Source of the DNA: Symbiodinium natans
Lineage: Eukaryota > Sar > Dinophyceae > Suessiales > Symbiodiniaceae
Reading direction: 5' to 3'
Length of the DNA stretch: 64,000 nt
NCBI GenBank assembly: GCA_905221605.1
Contig: CAJNDS010002406.1
Span: 230,001 to 294,000, forward strand
Shown here: positions 43,901 to 55,287 of the stretch, piece after piece
How positions within the stretch are numbered: the stretch's first letter is position 1
Layout of the letters: every line of letters begins with the position of its first letter
Notes under the pieces: generated by a model
Database searches by the model: none
What the model was told of the DNA's origin: nothing
What the model saw: only the letters and a program-made list of their open reading frames with translations
Program-made: the position numbers and the translations under genes

Positions 43901-44790
43901 AGCCCCAAAGCCTCAAAACCCCCACGTCCCCGAACCCTAAAACTTCGGGTTTAGGGTTTAGGGTTCAGGGTTTAGGCTTTGGGGTTTAGGGTTGCCCCCC
44001 TACCCTCTCGAACCTTTGGCCCCCTATAGAGCGCATTTGCCGAGGAGCTGGTATCGGCTCGTGAAATTGGCATGCAAACTTTCGCGGCACCTGCCCAGGC
44101 CTCCGAGAACCAAGTGTAGGAAAGCTTAGGGGGTTGGATGTAGGGTTTAGGGTTTCGGGTTTAGGGTTTAGGGCTTAGGGGAGTTTAGGGTTGGCTTGGC
44201 TTAGTTCTTTAAGATTAGCGAATGCAGGGCTTCTGGTTCTCTGGGATAAGGCGAGGTTGAACCAAGATCGGCAGGGGCTCATCGCACCTTAGCACGAGGT
44301 GCTCCAAGCTTGCCGGTCCAACAAACACTTCATAAACATTTTGCATTGTCCTGTCCATGGACAAGGTATTCAGCTTTGCAGATTAACTTCAAGACATATG
44401 CCACATCTTGCCCTGACTGCCTTGGGGGGGGAGGGCTTGAATTGTGGAGTCTGTCGATGGGTTAGCTCATGGGGGCCAGAAGAAATGGGAGAAAGTTGCT
44501 ATGAGCTGCTTCAACGCCAAGGTTTCCCAAACATGTCGCAGCTTCGACCGTAGATGCGCCAGTACATGTGAGGGTTTCCGAAAATAGGCTACCTTATTGA
44601 GGGTCCAAAAAAAATATCTTCGGGGTCCCTTGTTTTCGTAAGTCCCTATGTAATTGAAGACCTTACCATCGCCACGGCCAAGGGGGGTCTACAAGATGAG
44701 GACTTCGATGACCTCTTCAGATCAATGGGCTTGGACACGGGGGCAGAGCCGCTTCCTTGGCAGTTGACAGTGTTCTTCTTCTTCTGGTGA
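40885..44790 (+). CDS. HAD-superfamily hydrolase gene, ten exons (gene-level span)
   Basis: Exons 40885-40944, 41104-41138, 41278-41331, 41625-41675, 42236-42299, 42346-42402, 42894-42956, 43697-43738, 44045-44098, 44683-44790 sum to 588 nt and join with matching phases into 195 codons plus TGA. The product has HAD motif I (FFDFDGTLT), with both catalytic aspartates, and the acidic motif IV (ILIDDD), separated by helical segments (PMLQPRLERL; GKAGIIQEL) and followed by GMQTFAAP and GGLQDEDFDDLF. HAD enzymes hydrolyse phosphate esters through an aspartyl-phosphate and need Mg2+; the substrate cannot be told. This shape (DFDGTLT, ML.PRL, GKAG.I.E, DDD, QT.AAP) is one I associate with dinoflagellate HAD-like proteins. 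Donors: four GT, three GC, two GA. Introns hold telomere-like repeats and a TA-flanked MITE. The start codon is not found; upstream exons are likely. Confidence 0.8.
41104..41138 (+). CDS. HAD gene exon, motif I
   Basis: AACATCCAG|GTG ... CTCACAAA|GCGGGG (GC donor). Reads VIFFDFDGTLT: nucleophile and general-acid aspartates both present. Confidence 0.8.
41278..41331 (+). CDS. HAD gene exon
   Basis: GTCGAG|G ... GGGAGAG|GCCTGC (GC donor); reads TPGTLASHASKLVELRE. Phase 2 to 2. Confidence 0.7.
41625..41675 (+). CDS. HAD gene exon
   Basis: ATGGAG|G ... GGGGT|GAATGG (GA donor); reads TPMLQPRLERLREADG. Confidence 0.7.
42236..42299 (+). CDS. HAD gene exon
   Basis: TCGGGAG|G ... GACATG|GTCCCG; reads MIAFTTGHKLAEILEILIPD, at the place of HAD motif II (T/S after a hydrophobic strand). 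Confidence 0.65.
42346..42402 (+). CDS. HAD gene exon
   Basis: CAGACCAG|GCC ... GAAACG|GTGTCA; reads ACPLKVIKSHLNILSWAET. Confidence 0.55.
42767..42856. mobile_element. TA-flanked MITE, 90 bp
   Basis: TA at 42765-42766 and 42857-42858; ends CCCAAAGGACCCTATGTAGT and ACTACATTGGAGCCTTTGGG are long inverted repeats. Sits in an intron of the HAD gene. Confidence 0.85.
42894..42956 (+). CDS. HAD gene exon, GKAG block
   Basis: GCGCTAG|GCA ... TGGCAA|GTTCCT; reads AARVDGKAGIIQELVRQLLW. The Lys in GKAG probably serves as HAD motif III. Confidence 0.75.
43697..43738 (+). CDS. HAD gene exon, motif IV
   Basis: AGGGGAG|GAG ... ATCTGC|GAATCT (GA donor); reads EAWDKAILIDDDIC, the Mg-binding acidic cluster. 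Confidence 0.8.
44045..44098 (+). CDS. HAD gene exon
   Basis: TGCCGAG|GAG ... GCCCAG|GCCTCC (GC donor); reads ELVSAREIGMQTFAAPAQ. Confidence 0.75.
44570..44649. mobile_element. TTTCC-ended MITE family (diverged copy 3)
   Basis: GAGGGTTTCCGAAAA and TTTTCGTAAGTCCCT are inverted ends resembling those at 43-129. Lies 33 bp before the last HAD exon, inside the intron. Confidence 0.5.
44683..44790 (+). CDS. HAD gene last exon with stop
   Basis: CGGCCAAG|GGG; reads GGLQDEDFDDLFRSMGLDTG and continues to TGA at 44788-44790 (tail PWQLTVFFFW). The final codons may instead be intron if a donor is used earlier. Confidence 0.7.
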   Translation, partial: GGLQDEDFDDLFRSMGLDTGAEPLPWQLTVFFFFW

Positions 44791-45298
44791 TGGGAAGTTT
44801 CAATGATGGTTCGCATGAGTACGATGATGGCTCGGGGGTTTGTGGCTCCCGTTTGAGGCCGGGGATTGGGTGCGCAACCTGGTTGCTTCCGGCTTCCATA
44901 CTCGGAATTTGTTTTGCATGCCTGTGGCACGGAGTGATGTTGAGCAAGCAAGGACCAAACCTGCAATGCCCAGCACAGGTTGTCCTTGGCTGTTCTGCGT
45001 CGCCTCGTGAGGAGGGTTGCAACCACAACCTCGCAAGCTGGTTCACAGTGTGTTCTGCTATCCAGCAATTGCTGTAGCGCTCGAATCGTACTTCCCTGAA
45101 AGATGCAAAAAGACCCTGCCGAGCGGGCTTAAGAGGGGACATCCCAACAGCTCTGCCTTTTTTTAAAAGCCTGCCTTTAGCCCCGCCACCTTTCCCCCCC
45201 CCCCCCCCCATCCCGAAAAAAACACAGAAACACAAGCAAGACCTGTAGGGCCAAGCCCTTGAAGCCCTCGAAGCTCTTCTCCGAGGTCTGAGGTTGAC

Positions 45299-45397
45299 AT
45301 GGACCCGACGACCCCACTGGCCCAGCCGAAGCGGAAGAAGCGTCATCGGCCCGTCCGCCTGGAAGACATCCAGCTGGAGCGTCTTGGAGGGCAAAAT
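45299..45397 (+). CDS. Kinase gene exon, probable start
   Basis: ATG in good context (TTGACATGG); MDPTTPLAQPKRKKRHRPVR then LEDIQLERLGGQN; donor CAAAAT|GTGCGT. The basic cluster could be a nuclear localisation signal. It could also be an internal exon, since the frame is open upstream. Confidence 0.55.
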
Positions 45398-48300
45398 GTG
45401 CGTCTAGAAGGGGCGGGCAAAAACGGGGGCGGGGGAGGGGGGGAACATAGGAATGCGCAGGCAAGCATGAGACACGTGCAGAATCTGCTCTCAAGAAGCG
45501 ATCACTCTGAGAATTCACACATAGGAGGTTAGGAGGAAGGAAGATTCACCAGGGCCGTGGTTTTGGGGGACAAGCCAACAGAATGCGATGTACTCTCATG
45601 AATGTTGAGAAAGGGGTGGAGGAGGATCTCCCACATAATTTGAACAGTTCCTTTGGTCTGTGATGACAGCTGCAAGAGGATGTTAATTAATCAACACCTA
45701 TCGGCGCACAAAGTCAACAAGCAAATGAAACCAGATAGGGGTGTCTACAAAACTTGTCATGTCGTTCTGAAGACGTGTAGATAGACGCAGACATACATAG
45801 AGCAAAATGTGTGTGTATATATATATATATATAGATGCGAAGAATGAACGCACACACACACACACACTCTCTCTCTCTCTCTCTCTCTCTGTCCCTCTCT
45901 CTCTCCCTCTCGCTCTCTCTCTCTCTCTCTCTCTCTGTGCACATGACTACTCACTCACCACGCACGTATCCGCATGCATGCGACGCATGTGCTGTGATGG
46001 TTTGGTTCAGCGCGACTGGCTGAATGAGGAACGAGACCATTCGCAGCTTGTGGACACAGGCGGGATCGTTGGGCTGGTGAGGAGATCGATTTTCGCTCTA
46101 GGATCCCAATGCCCGGCCTCCCGTTTATGGTTTCACCCCCTGCGATGCATACTGGATACCGCCAATATCTCTCTCTCTCTATATATATATATCGTAGCAC
46201 CTAAGGGCCGGAGCAATTGAAGAGCTCTTTGGTCCAGAGCATGTAAACTGACCCCACCGACAATCGAACCTCCATAGGTCCTGGGCATTCCGGTTAGCTC
46301 CGCTCGTCAGCCGAACCTCTGAACCCTGGATGCCGCCAGGGCCTAGTTGGGCAGAGCTTGAAGCTGGACGTTGAAAGTGCGCAGAAAGAGTTCAACGAGG
46401 ATGCAACCGGGTCCAGGGTTCGGGGATCAGGGTGCAGGGTCTGCAGAGTTTAGGGACAGCACTTGCAGTTGCCCGGCCCAAGAAGTGACGCTATTGATCG
46501 TGCGCGCAGACTGTGCCTATACCATTGTTTCCGTCTGACAACGTGCAGGTTTTTAGAGACACCCGGCTGCCTGTACTACAGAAACCATGAGTTGTAAGAT
46601 TTCTGACGCTGAAGAGATCAATTGACATGCCATGTAATGAGGGTAGATTGGCATGGCCAGAGTATCACAGCGTTGGCGCCCCAGGGTGTAAGTACACAGT
46701 GTCTTGCTAGTACTAGGACCAGGCCGAAGCTCCCTGTTCGGTTCACAGTTCACAAAAGGTGATAGAGCCGGAGACTGGCAGAACCGGCTGGAGTCTTGAA
46801 TGTTGCTAGTCACTTCGGCCAGGTTTGTTTTTTTTTTTTTTTTCACGAAATAAAGTTCAAAGGGCAACCTGGTTCGGAGACCTGCAAGTCCGACATAAAA
46901 GGGAAGGCTGTGGCATGTGGGACCTGTGGCATGATTCGAGAGAAGCTCGCGAGGCTCAAAAGCTGCTGAGACTTTCGGGATTTCGCTCGGACTGTCGCAG
47001 GACGAGGAGCGTCCGAAGCTCATTGACTACTACGACGTGACAGAGGACTGGGTCAAATGCTCTCATGAACTTAGCCCGCCGGGTTTTCTGGACGGACATA
47101 GAGAAGGGCTTCGGGTCATGTGAATGTTTCCCGCCATGGGCCACTCGTAAGCCCATAAACCAATAAGCTGATATGCCCAACGCCATGCCTTCGCCTTACC
47201 GGCCGCCAAGAGTCAAGAGTCCTCAACTCCAGTACCCCTATACCTTAAACGCCAAGTTCGATTTGGACGCACCCTGTGCTGCTCTGTCTTTCATGCTGCC
47301 ACCTTCCAATGACACCCATGGCAGTTGCAGATCAGCGTTCGCAGTTCTTGTGGGTATGAAGGCTTGCAGCGTCAGGCCAGAGTTCCAAAGACTCCATGAG
47401 GAGCAACTTCGAAACCTAAACCCTAAACCCTAAACCCTAAACCCTACACCCTAAACCCTAAACCCTAAACCCTAAACCCTAAACCCTAAACCCTAAACCC
47501 GAAACCCTAAACCCTAAACCCGTAGCCATTTTGGCTCAAGACTCAGAGACAGCGCCGAGTAAAACCCTAAGCCCTGAACCCTAGTCGTCAAACCCTCCTA
47601 AAGCCCTGTCGACACCTTACGAGGCGGACCTGGGACGGACGTGCGCGTGCACAGACATACAGCGCGCTCGTGTCCCGTGCGTCTCGCGGTCATGTTGCCG
47701 GAGTATGACAGTCAGAGTCCCCCTCCGGCGGATGACGAGCTTAGGTCAGTCGACCCCGATGGTCCGGGGGGGATGTTGGCGGTCCTACAGACACAACCGG
47801 ATCATGAGCGCAGGCAGCTGCAGGCAGCTGCGGAGGCTGCGGCCAGGCTGACGCGCTCGCTGGATCAGGGTGGGGCTGAGGGGGGGGATGGCGACGGGGG
47901 GGGATCGAGGGCAGGGGGGGCGGGTGGGGAACCTGTTTGCGCGGAGCGCCTGGCCCTTCAGGGGGATGCGGCGGCTGCTGCGGCACTGCTGGCCGCCACC
48001 ACATCCATGCCCGTGAATAGCATCGCTTTGCCCGCCGCGGCCTTTTCCACGGGGGGGGCTGCTCGTAAGGAACGCACGCATTCCCAGGAAGCCAGCCCAG
48101 AAAAACGCCTCCGTACACAGGAGTGCCTCCCTAGCTTTGGCGACGCTAGGGCCGCTGAGGGGGCTCCGGCACATAGGGCTCCCCCGCTGTTCCATGGGGG
48201 TCGTGGGGATCACCCCCTCCCGGGGCCCCCCCCCTCCTCCGGGCCCCAGCATTTCCTTTTGGATGAACCGACGTGGGTGGGAGGGCTCAGGGATCAGTTG

Positions 48301-51300
48301 AATCATCTGCACGGTAAACAGGACACCGCCTTGGCCCAGCTGAGTGGCGCGACCGCTCAAATACAGACACTCACGGCACAAATGGGGTCGCTGGGGGACA
48401 CGGTCCGGGGCCACGATACGCGCCTTGGGACGGCAGAGGGCCGTCTTGGAGAGCTTGAAGCAGAGGTCCGACGTCTTCGGTCGGTCAGTCCTAGTCCTGC
48501 CGCGACGCGGGGCAGCTCCCCGCACTTCTCGCAGGCCGGCTCGTCCCTGCCTGACCGGCACATAGACGATTTCCAGATTGTGGTGGGGGGATGGGATGAG
48601 GCCCGTCGGGTGGAGATCGAGGGGGAGGTCACTCGCTTGTTCTCAGATGCCCAGGCCGAGGCCTTGCTTAAGCGCGTCCATGTACCATATGCCAGATCTC
48701 GCTACTGTCGTGTGGAGTTGCTGTTCCCCGACGACCGCCCGCGTGCCAAAAGGGAGCTACAGGGCACGGTGCTGCATGCCTTACGCCAGCGCATCAGTGA
48801 AGGCAGCCGCTTGCCCGGTCAGGGATCGGCACGCTTGTGGGCTAAGCGCAATCGTGGGCCTGAGGAGAGGGCTAAGATTCGTGCTATTGTCTCCATGAAG
48901 GCACTGGCCTTGGAGTTTGTTTCGGAAACTGACGTGGACTTCGACTGGTCTGGGCGGGTCTGGGTGAAAGGGCGGGAGATTTTGTTCCACGCCGACCGTC
49001 GCCCCCCATTTGACGGGGCGGTCATGCTTCAGAATGGTCGAGGGGAGGACACGGGCTGGTATGTGCGTTTGGGTGACTTTGCAGCCCTCTTGGGGGTCGC
49101 AGAAGAGACGCTCCGGCAGCGACTGGACCTTCGCGATGAGTGACTACCGGGGGGACGGGCCTGCGCGCAAACGCGGGCCGGGGCTTCCAGGGAATTGGTC
49201 TGCATGTCGTGGAATTTGCATGGTAAGTCGCTGGAGGCCCTTGCTGATCTGATGACAGGCACATGTGCGCCGCCTGATGTGCTGATGCTTCAGGAACTGG
49301 GAGGGATACGAGACTTGGAGTTGGGGGCCCAGAGGGTCCAGGAGTGGTCCCTTGGCCCTAAAATGTATAACGTCTATGTAGTCAACACCACAGCCAGCTT
49401 CCGGTGCGTGGCAGTAGCTGTGTGCACGGCGCTCATCCATGCTCGCCCGGAGGTCGTGCCCCATCCCCTTGGACTGTTAGTTAAACTTGCTAGCAACAGG
49501 GGTCATTTCTGTTTGTCCTCCCTTCATTTTCCGCATGAACAGCGAGCGGACGCCGTGGAGGTATGGACCACTGGAATTCAGAGTTTGCAAGTGCAGTTAT
49601 CAGCTCTCTCTCAGCATACACAGATTGTTCTTGGCTGTGATCTTAACCAGAATTACGCGAGCCCGGTAGACAGCTTCCCCGGCATGTCCCATATACGCAG
49701 TCTTGTACATGTTCATGGCTTGCGTGGTTCCGCTCCATTGGGCGGGACGTGGCATGCCAGAGGGCTTTCCACCCCAATCGACTGGTGGCTGTTCAGGACA
49801 CACGGGTGCCGGGCTCAGTTTTGGAAAGATGAGGGTATGCGACAGGCTCTCCCCAGTGACCATGACCCCATCTTTCTGCAGATCACGGTATCCGCACATT
49901 GGTTTCACAGAACGTGGCGACCTCAGGATAAAACGGGGCAGTGGAACTATCGCTCGGAGATCCTAGAACAAGGCCTCCGGGACCCCGAATTCACCTACAA
50001 CCAGGACAGTATTGCAGAGTTGTGTCAGAAGGCGGCCACGCGCCCCCCGGATTTACGGTATTCAGACTCCCCCCGAATTCAAGAATTAATTGCAGAGCGC
50101 AAGTCGTGCATGTGCCCTGAAAAACGTGCCCTCCTCATGAAGCAAATTCGGGAAACCCGGACTGCGGACAAAGCGCAGCACAAGACAGACCTCCTGCCAG
50201 GGTGACCGCCGAGCCATCTCCTTCTTGCGACGAAGCGCGGCGGGGGCATCCTTTGAGGGAGGGTATGTGGCGGCTAGGGGTGGGCTTCAACAGGCGGCGG
50301 AGGAACTCGCCGACTTCTACCGACACAAATACGCCCGGGAAGATGCGGAACCGGATCCGGTCAGAGTTCACGCGCTCCGCGCTGCCGCCTCTGTGGCCCC
50401 CCCCCCCGCCCCCATCACCCATGAAGATTTGGTGGCATGCATACAGGAGATGAAGCGAGGTGTTAGTGGAGGTCTTGACGGGGTTACCTACGAGGGTCTT
50501 CTCCAGATAGCCTTGATGGATACCCAGCATAAGCTGGCAGGTTACTTGACAGACATACTCCAGGGGCGGCTCGCGCTGCCTCCCTCGTGGAGCCACGGGA
50601 AGATCACACTCATGCCCAAGGTGTCGCAGCCGCAGGGTCCTAAGGACCTCCGCCCCATCTGCCTGACGCCTTGCCTTGGCAAGGTCTTTAGCAAGATCCT
50701 CATGTGCAGGGTGCGCGACGCGTCGCCGCCATATCAGGCGGGCCAGATGGGCTGTCGTCCGGGATCGCAGGCCATAGACGGAGTGGCGGCAGCTCAGATG
50801 ATCGTTCAGCAGCTTCGATCTCGGGGCCGCTGTGGAGCCTGCGTGGCCAAGCTGGACATACGGGCGGCCTTTGACACGCTCTCGCACTCGGCGATCCTGG
50901 AATGGCTCCGACAAGGCCGGCCAACGACCGAGAAGGTGCTGCTGTGGGAAATGTGCATCCAGTCCAGGATTACTATGGGCATTGGCGCCCGCCGGTGGGA
51001 CCAACAGTTAGAGAGGGGCGTCTTGCAGGGCACCTCCTACAGCGCGGACCTGTTCTCCCGTGTCATCGACTGGTTTCTGGGTCCGCTTATCGAGCATTGG
51101 AGGACGGAGAGGTTCCCGGACTGGGAAGCTCGGGTGGGGCCACTAGCCCACCTGCTCCTTTATGCTGACGACCTCCTCGTCTTCGCCGACACGCCCGCCG
51201 ACCTGCAGACTAAGGTGCAAGGGATCGAGGACTGTCTGGCAGCCATAGGGCTGCGCATTAATGCATCTAAGTCAACAGTCTTGGGCCAAGTTCAGGGGCC

Positions 51301-54300
51301 CGCCCCGGGGGTTTGGCTCAGAGGGCAACCCCAGCCCATGCCCGCGGAGGATCACCTCTTGTATCTTGGCGTACCCCTATCGTACATCCTGGACACTGAG
51401 GTCATGATCGGCCATGGTCTGCGCAAAACTTCCAATACGTATTATGCCTTCCGTAGACTCCTTCAAGGCATACACACCCCCCTCAAGCTCAAAATGTTGT
51501 TGTTTGACTCCTACATCACTTCTAAGTGGGCGTGGTGTGCCCCGGTGTTGTGGCCCAGTGCAAAGCTCCTTAGGCGCCTCACAGCCTTGCAACATACCTA
51601 TTTGCTGGGCATTCTGGCCTTCACGTCGGATTTTGTATTGGGCTGGTTGGGTAATGAAATTGCCAAGCGACGGGCAGTCCGGGAGGTGTGTAACCGCCTC
51701 TTGCAGGGTCGGGCAAAATGGGCAGAGATTTGGGTTCGTCGGGTGTGGAGGTACTGGGGGCATCTTAGCAGATCGGAAATGAACACCCCGGTGGTGTCCA
51801 TGTTTCGGACGTGCTACTGGGCGGCGGTGGCCACGGGAGCAACCCGGCCGGTATGGGTGCAGGACACCGCCCCCCGCAGGCTGCAGAGGGCGTATATGCG
51901 CTTTCGTAAGGATGCGTGGCCGGCCGCTTGGGAACTGCTTGCGCATAGACGCCCTGACTGGACGTTGGCGGAGGATGTCTGGTCGCGCTACTGGATTGCA
52001 GAATCCCCTGCACTTGGCCATCCCGACATGTTGGGGGGTAGGCAACTGCTCCTTCTTGGAGACCTGTCGGCCATACTAAGGCCGTCCAAGATGCCACCAG
52101 AGCTACCCTACGCGCGGGCAGTTGTTTGTGTGCCCTACTATACTAGCTCGGCTCGCCGGGACAAGTGGGTCATATGGTTGGTAGATGGGAAGACCGCAGT
52201 CACCGCAGCCATTTGTCCTCCAGGAGGTGGCCCCGACACCCACACCTGGATGCAGATGCGAAGCCCCTCGCCCCCAGCCTCGGCCGCGGACAGTATGGCC
52301 CGGAAGTGGCGCTTCCTGCGCACGTGCCGCGGGGCCCTCCCCGGTGATGCCGCCGCAGTCCTCGCTCTACCCTCCACTCTTTTCGTACGCCATGTGTTGG
52401 AGCACCATGTGGGACTGACTGATTGGACGCATGTCATGAGCATAGAGAGACTACATGTGCAACTGCCATGGCTTTTGGATGAGTGCACGCTGCAGCCTAA
52501 GAAGACCCCCAAGGATTTCCAGTTGGTCTGTGAACAAGCGGCCCAGTCCTTCCCTCCGGGCCGACGGTTCCTGCTTCGCGATGCTTCAGGCTCCACTGCG
52601 CAGTTCTTCTAAGGAGGGGGGGGGGGGGCGGGACAGCCCGGAAATAGACGCGTCCGCGGTAGAGCAGCTAGGGCAGCCATGTCATGTCCGCCGCCTACGC
52701 TGCTGGACACTGCGGATGAGGACGCACCCGGCGCGGCCGAGCTCCCTGTGCAAGTCGACAGTGACAGCGATGCCGCGGACGCTGATGGGCCTGCGGCGGA
52801 GTTGGCAGCAGGTGCCCTCCTGCAGGACCATGCGGCCCCGCATTTGGAGAAAGTGGTGGAGGCGCTCCGGTACCTCGATGTCGACGCCCCGGTCAGGGGT
52901 GAGCAAGGCGGATCCCTCAGCTTCGGCGCCTATGTGCACGTTCGCGCAGGGGTACGTGCGCTCTCGCGTGTGTACCCCACGCTGACACGGCTACTGACGC
53001 GAGTTCTGCGTCACCACTTCCCGGGGGACACCTTCACCACTCTGGTGGTCAATTTCGACGTTTGTGCTGCCCCACATCGAGACCAACAGAACTCTTGGTT
53101 GCCTAGCCTGCTCCTCCCGCTTACGCAGTTTGTTGGGGGTGGAATTTGGGTGGAATCCCCCACCGGATTGGAGACACGCATCTTCCGTGGACGACGGGTC
53201 CTGGGAGCAGTTGCGCCCTTGCGCGGGCCCACCAGACTCAGCGCGCGCAGCCTTCTGCATGCCACGGAGCCCTGGCAGGGGTCCCGGGTCCTCCTCGTGG
53301 GCTTCCACTTGGCGGGGTTCAGAACGCTTCAGCTGCAAGATCGAGCCTACCTCCAGCAGTTGGGCTTTCTGTTCCCGGATGAAGAACAGGAGCGACGGGC
53401 GATGCTGTCTCGGTGGACACCGCATGGGACGCAGGTTCAACAGGCTCTACCTTGTTCCGCCCCGAAATGGCCAGTAGGGAAGCTCCGACATGGTTGTGGG
53501 CCCGACGTCTACTACATCGACTAGGCTGACACGCATGCCCGGCACGATCTGAGCCCCCGCCGTCGCAAGGACATTGAGTGAATTAGTTTGAATGTGAAGT
53601 GAATTGGTTAGCATGTGCAGGGAATTCAGTTGCATGAGCATGACTAGTTTCTGTTTCTGTCTTGCATGTGCATGTGCATAGTTTGGTGGCTCCCCTCCCG
53701 CAAACAGGAAAGACAAGGGTCTCTCTCGCTGGGAGTCCACATAGTTCGGGCTCCCGAGCGACTCTGTACAACGTTGGCACGAGTGGTGTGTAAGACGCCG
53801 CGCTGGCCAGACCGGGCCGCCAGACCGGGCCGCCGGGGATAGCAAGAGTGCAAAGCGCCCCCTCCCCCCCCCCCCCATTCCCCCTCCCATGCTTGCTTTG
53901 TTTCTCTTGTGCATCCATCGTCGTTGGCTGTCTGCACTTTGACACCCCATGCATGGACAGACACATGCTCAGCCCCGCCCGCAGCCCTGAAGCCCTCGTG
54001 CTCTCAGCATTTCTGTAACCCCTTTGGTGCCTTGCATTTTCGAAATGGCAATGGAGGCGCTGAGCCAGGAGCCCCGGATGGCGGAGCAGACGACGCCGAC
54101 CCAGAACGGCGGGGCACAGGACGATGTGCTGGCCGCGGCGAGCCAGCTCCACGACCTCTGGGTGAGCATCATGGACGACACGCAGTGGCAGTGGCTGGTG
54201 GGCGGCCTCTTGATGACGGGGCTGCTGGCGGCTCTGGTGGGGGTGTCTCGACGTCGTGGTCGAGTGGATCCTGGCGCCAGCGAGCCTGACACTGGCGCGG

Positions 54301-55253
54301 CTGCCCCCGACGCCACCTTGGACGACCCTGTATCGGACCAACTCCGAGCACTCATGGAACGCACGGACAAGATGTTTGGCAAAGTCAGCACCGTCATGGA
54401 CCTCCTCCTGACCGCCGACAGCAACCGGGCACAAGACCAACGCGAAGCGCGCACCGCCGCTGGCAACCTGCTCGACAAAATCAAGGAGATGTGGAACCTC
54501 GTGGAGCGGGTAGAAGGCCGCGTGCAGGACATCAAAGACCCAGCAGCGGCAATCCAGAAGATGGACGCCCAGCTCGCGGCGCTGCATAAAGGGGTCAAGG
54601 CCGACCTCCTCGCGGTCAAAACGGACCTCGGTACGACTACTGCTGGTCTGGAGGTGCTCAAGTCCCAGACCGCCGTCCTGTGCGCTTCGATGGAAAGCCT
54701 CCAGCAAAAGTTCGGCGTGGTGACGGCAGTGGTGGATGGCCTGACTACGGATCTCGCAAAGCTGTGGGAAGGCTGCGACACGGCCGCTGCCCGGGAGAGT
54801 CACGAGAACATCGCGCACATCAAGAAGGTGCTGGCCCAGGTCTGTGACATGACGTGGGCGCTCCAGGAAAGCCAGACCAAGCAGTCCGAGCAGATACAGG
54901 CCCTCCTGGACAAGTGTGAGGATGGTCCGGCGCAGGCAGCAGGACCGGCCCCGCGCCCTTCGGGACCGGTGCTTTACCGCTCTCCCCCGCAGACACAACC
55001 GGGGGCGGGGGCGGGAGGACCAGGTCCCGCGCAGCCCCCCATCATCAACTTGTCAGACACGGTGGCCATGCCGACGCCGTCCTACCGGGGAGGGGCTGCC
55101 CTAGTGGTCCTCCCCGGGGGAGGCCAGATGACGCTCGACGCCGCAGCCCTCACGCGCTTGGTGGTGCCGTCCTAGACCTCCGGAACCGGCCGTGGATGTT
55201 GAGAACAGCTGAATTCACACGACCAGGAATTCGATGCATGGAATTCCGGCACG

Positions 55254-55287
<34 letters not shown>

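Noticed and set aside
47384-47412. Helical segment QRLHEEQLRN read as a kinase exon
   Set aside because: The kinase exons on either side join directly in phase without it, and it runs into CCCTAAA repeat.
47785-48561. 258-codon minus-strand ORF
   Set aside because: Antisense shadow of ORF1.
50135-51004. 289-codon minus-strand ORF
   Set aside because: Antisense shadow of the reverse transcriptase region.
53583-54998. 471-codon ORF on the minus strand
   Set aside because: It is antisense to ORF4 and results from GC-rich codons leaving the complementary frame open; no domain seen.
55237-55256. GGAATTCCGGCACG resembling a cDNA-library adaptor
   Set aside because: It differs from the usual EcoRI adaptor and continues into poly(C) within a coherent region; contamination is not supported.
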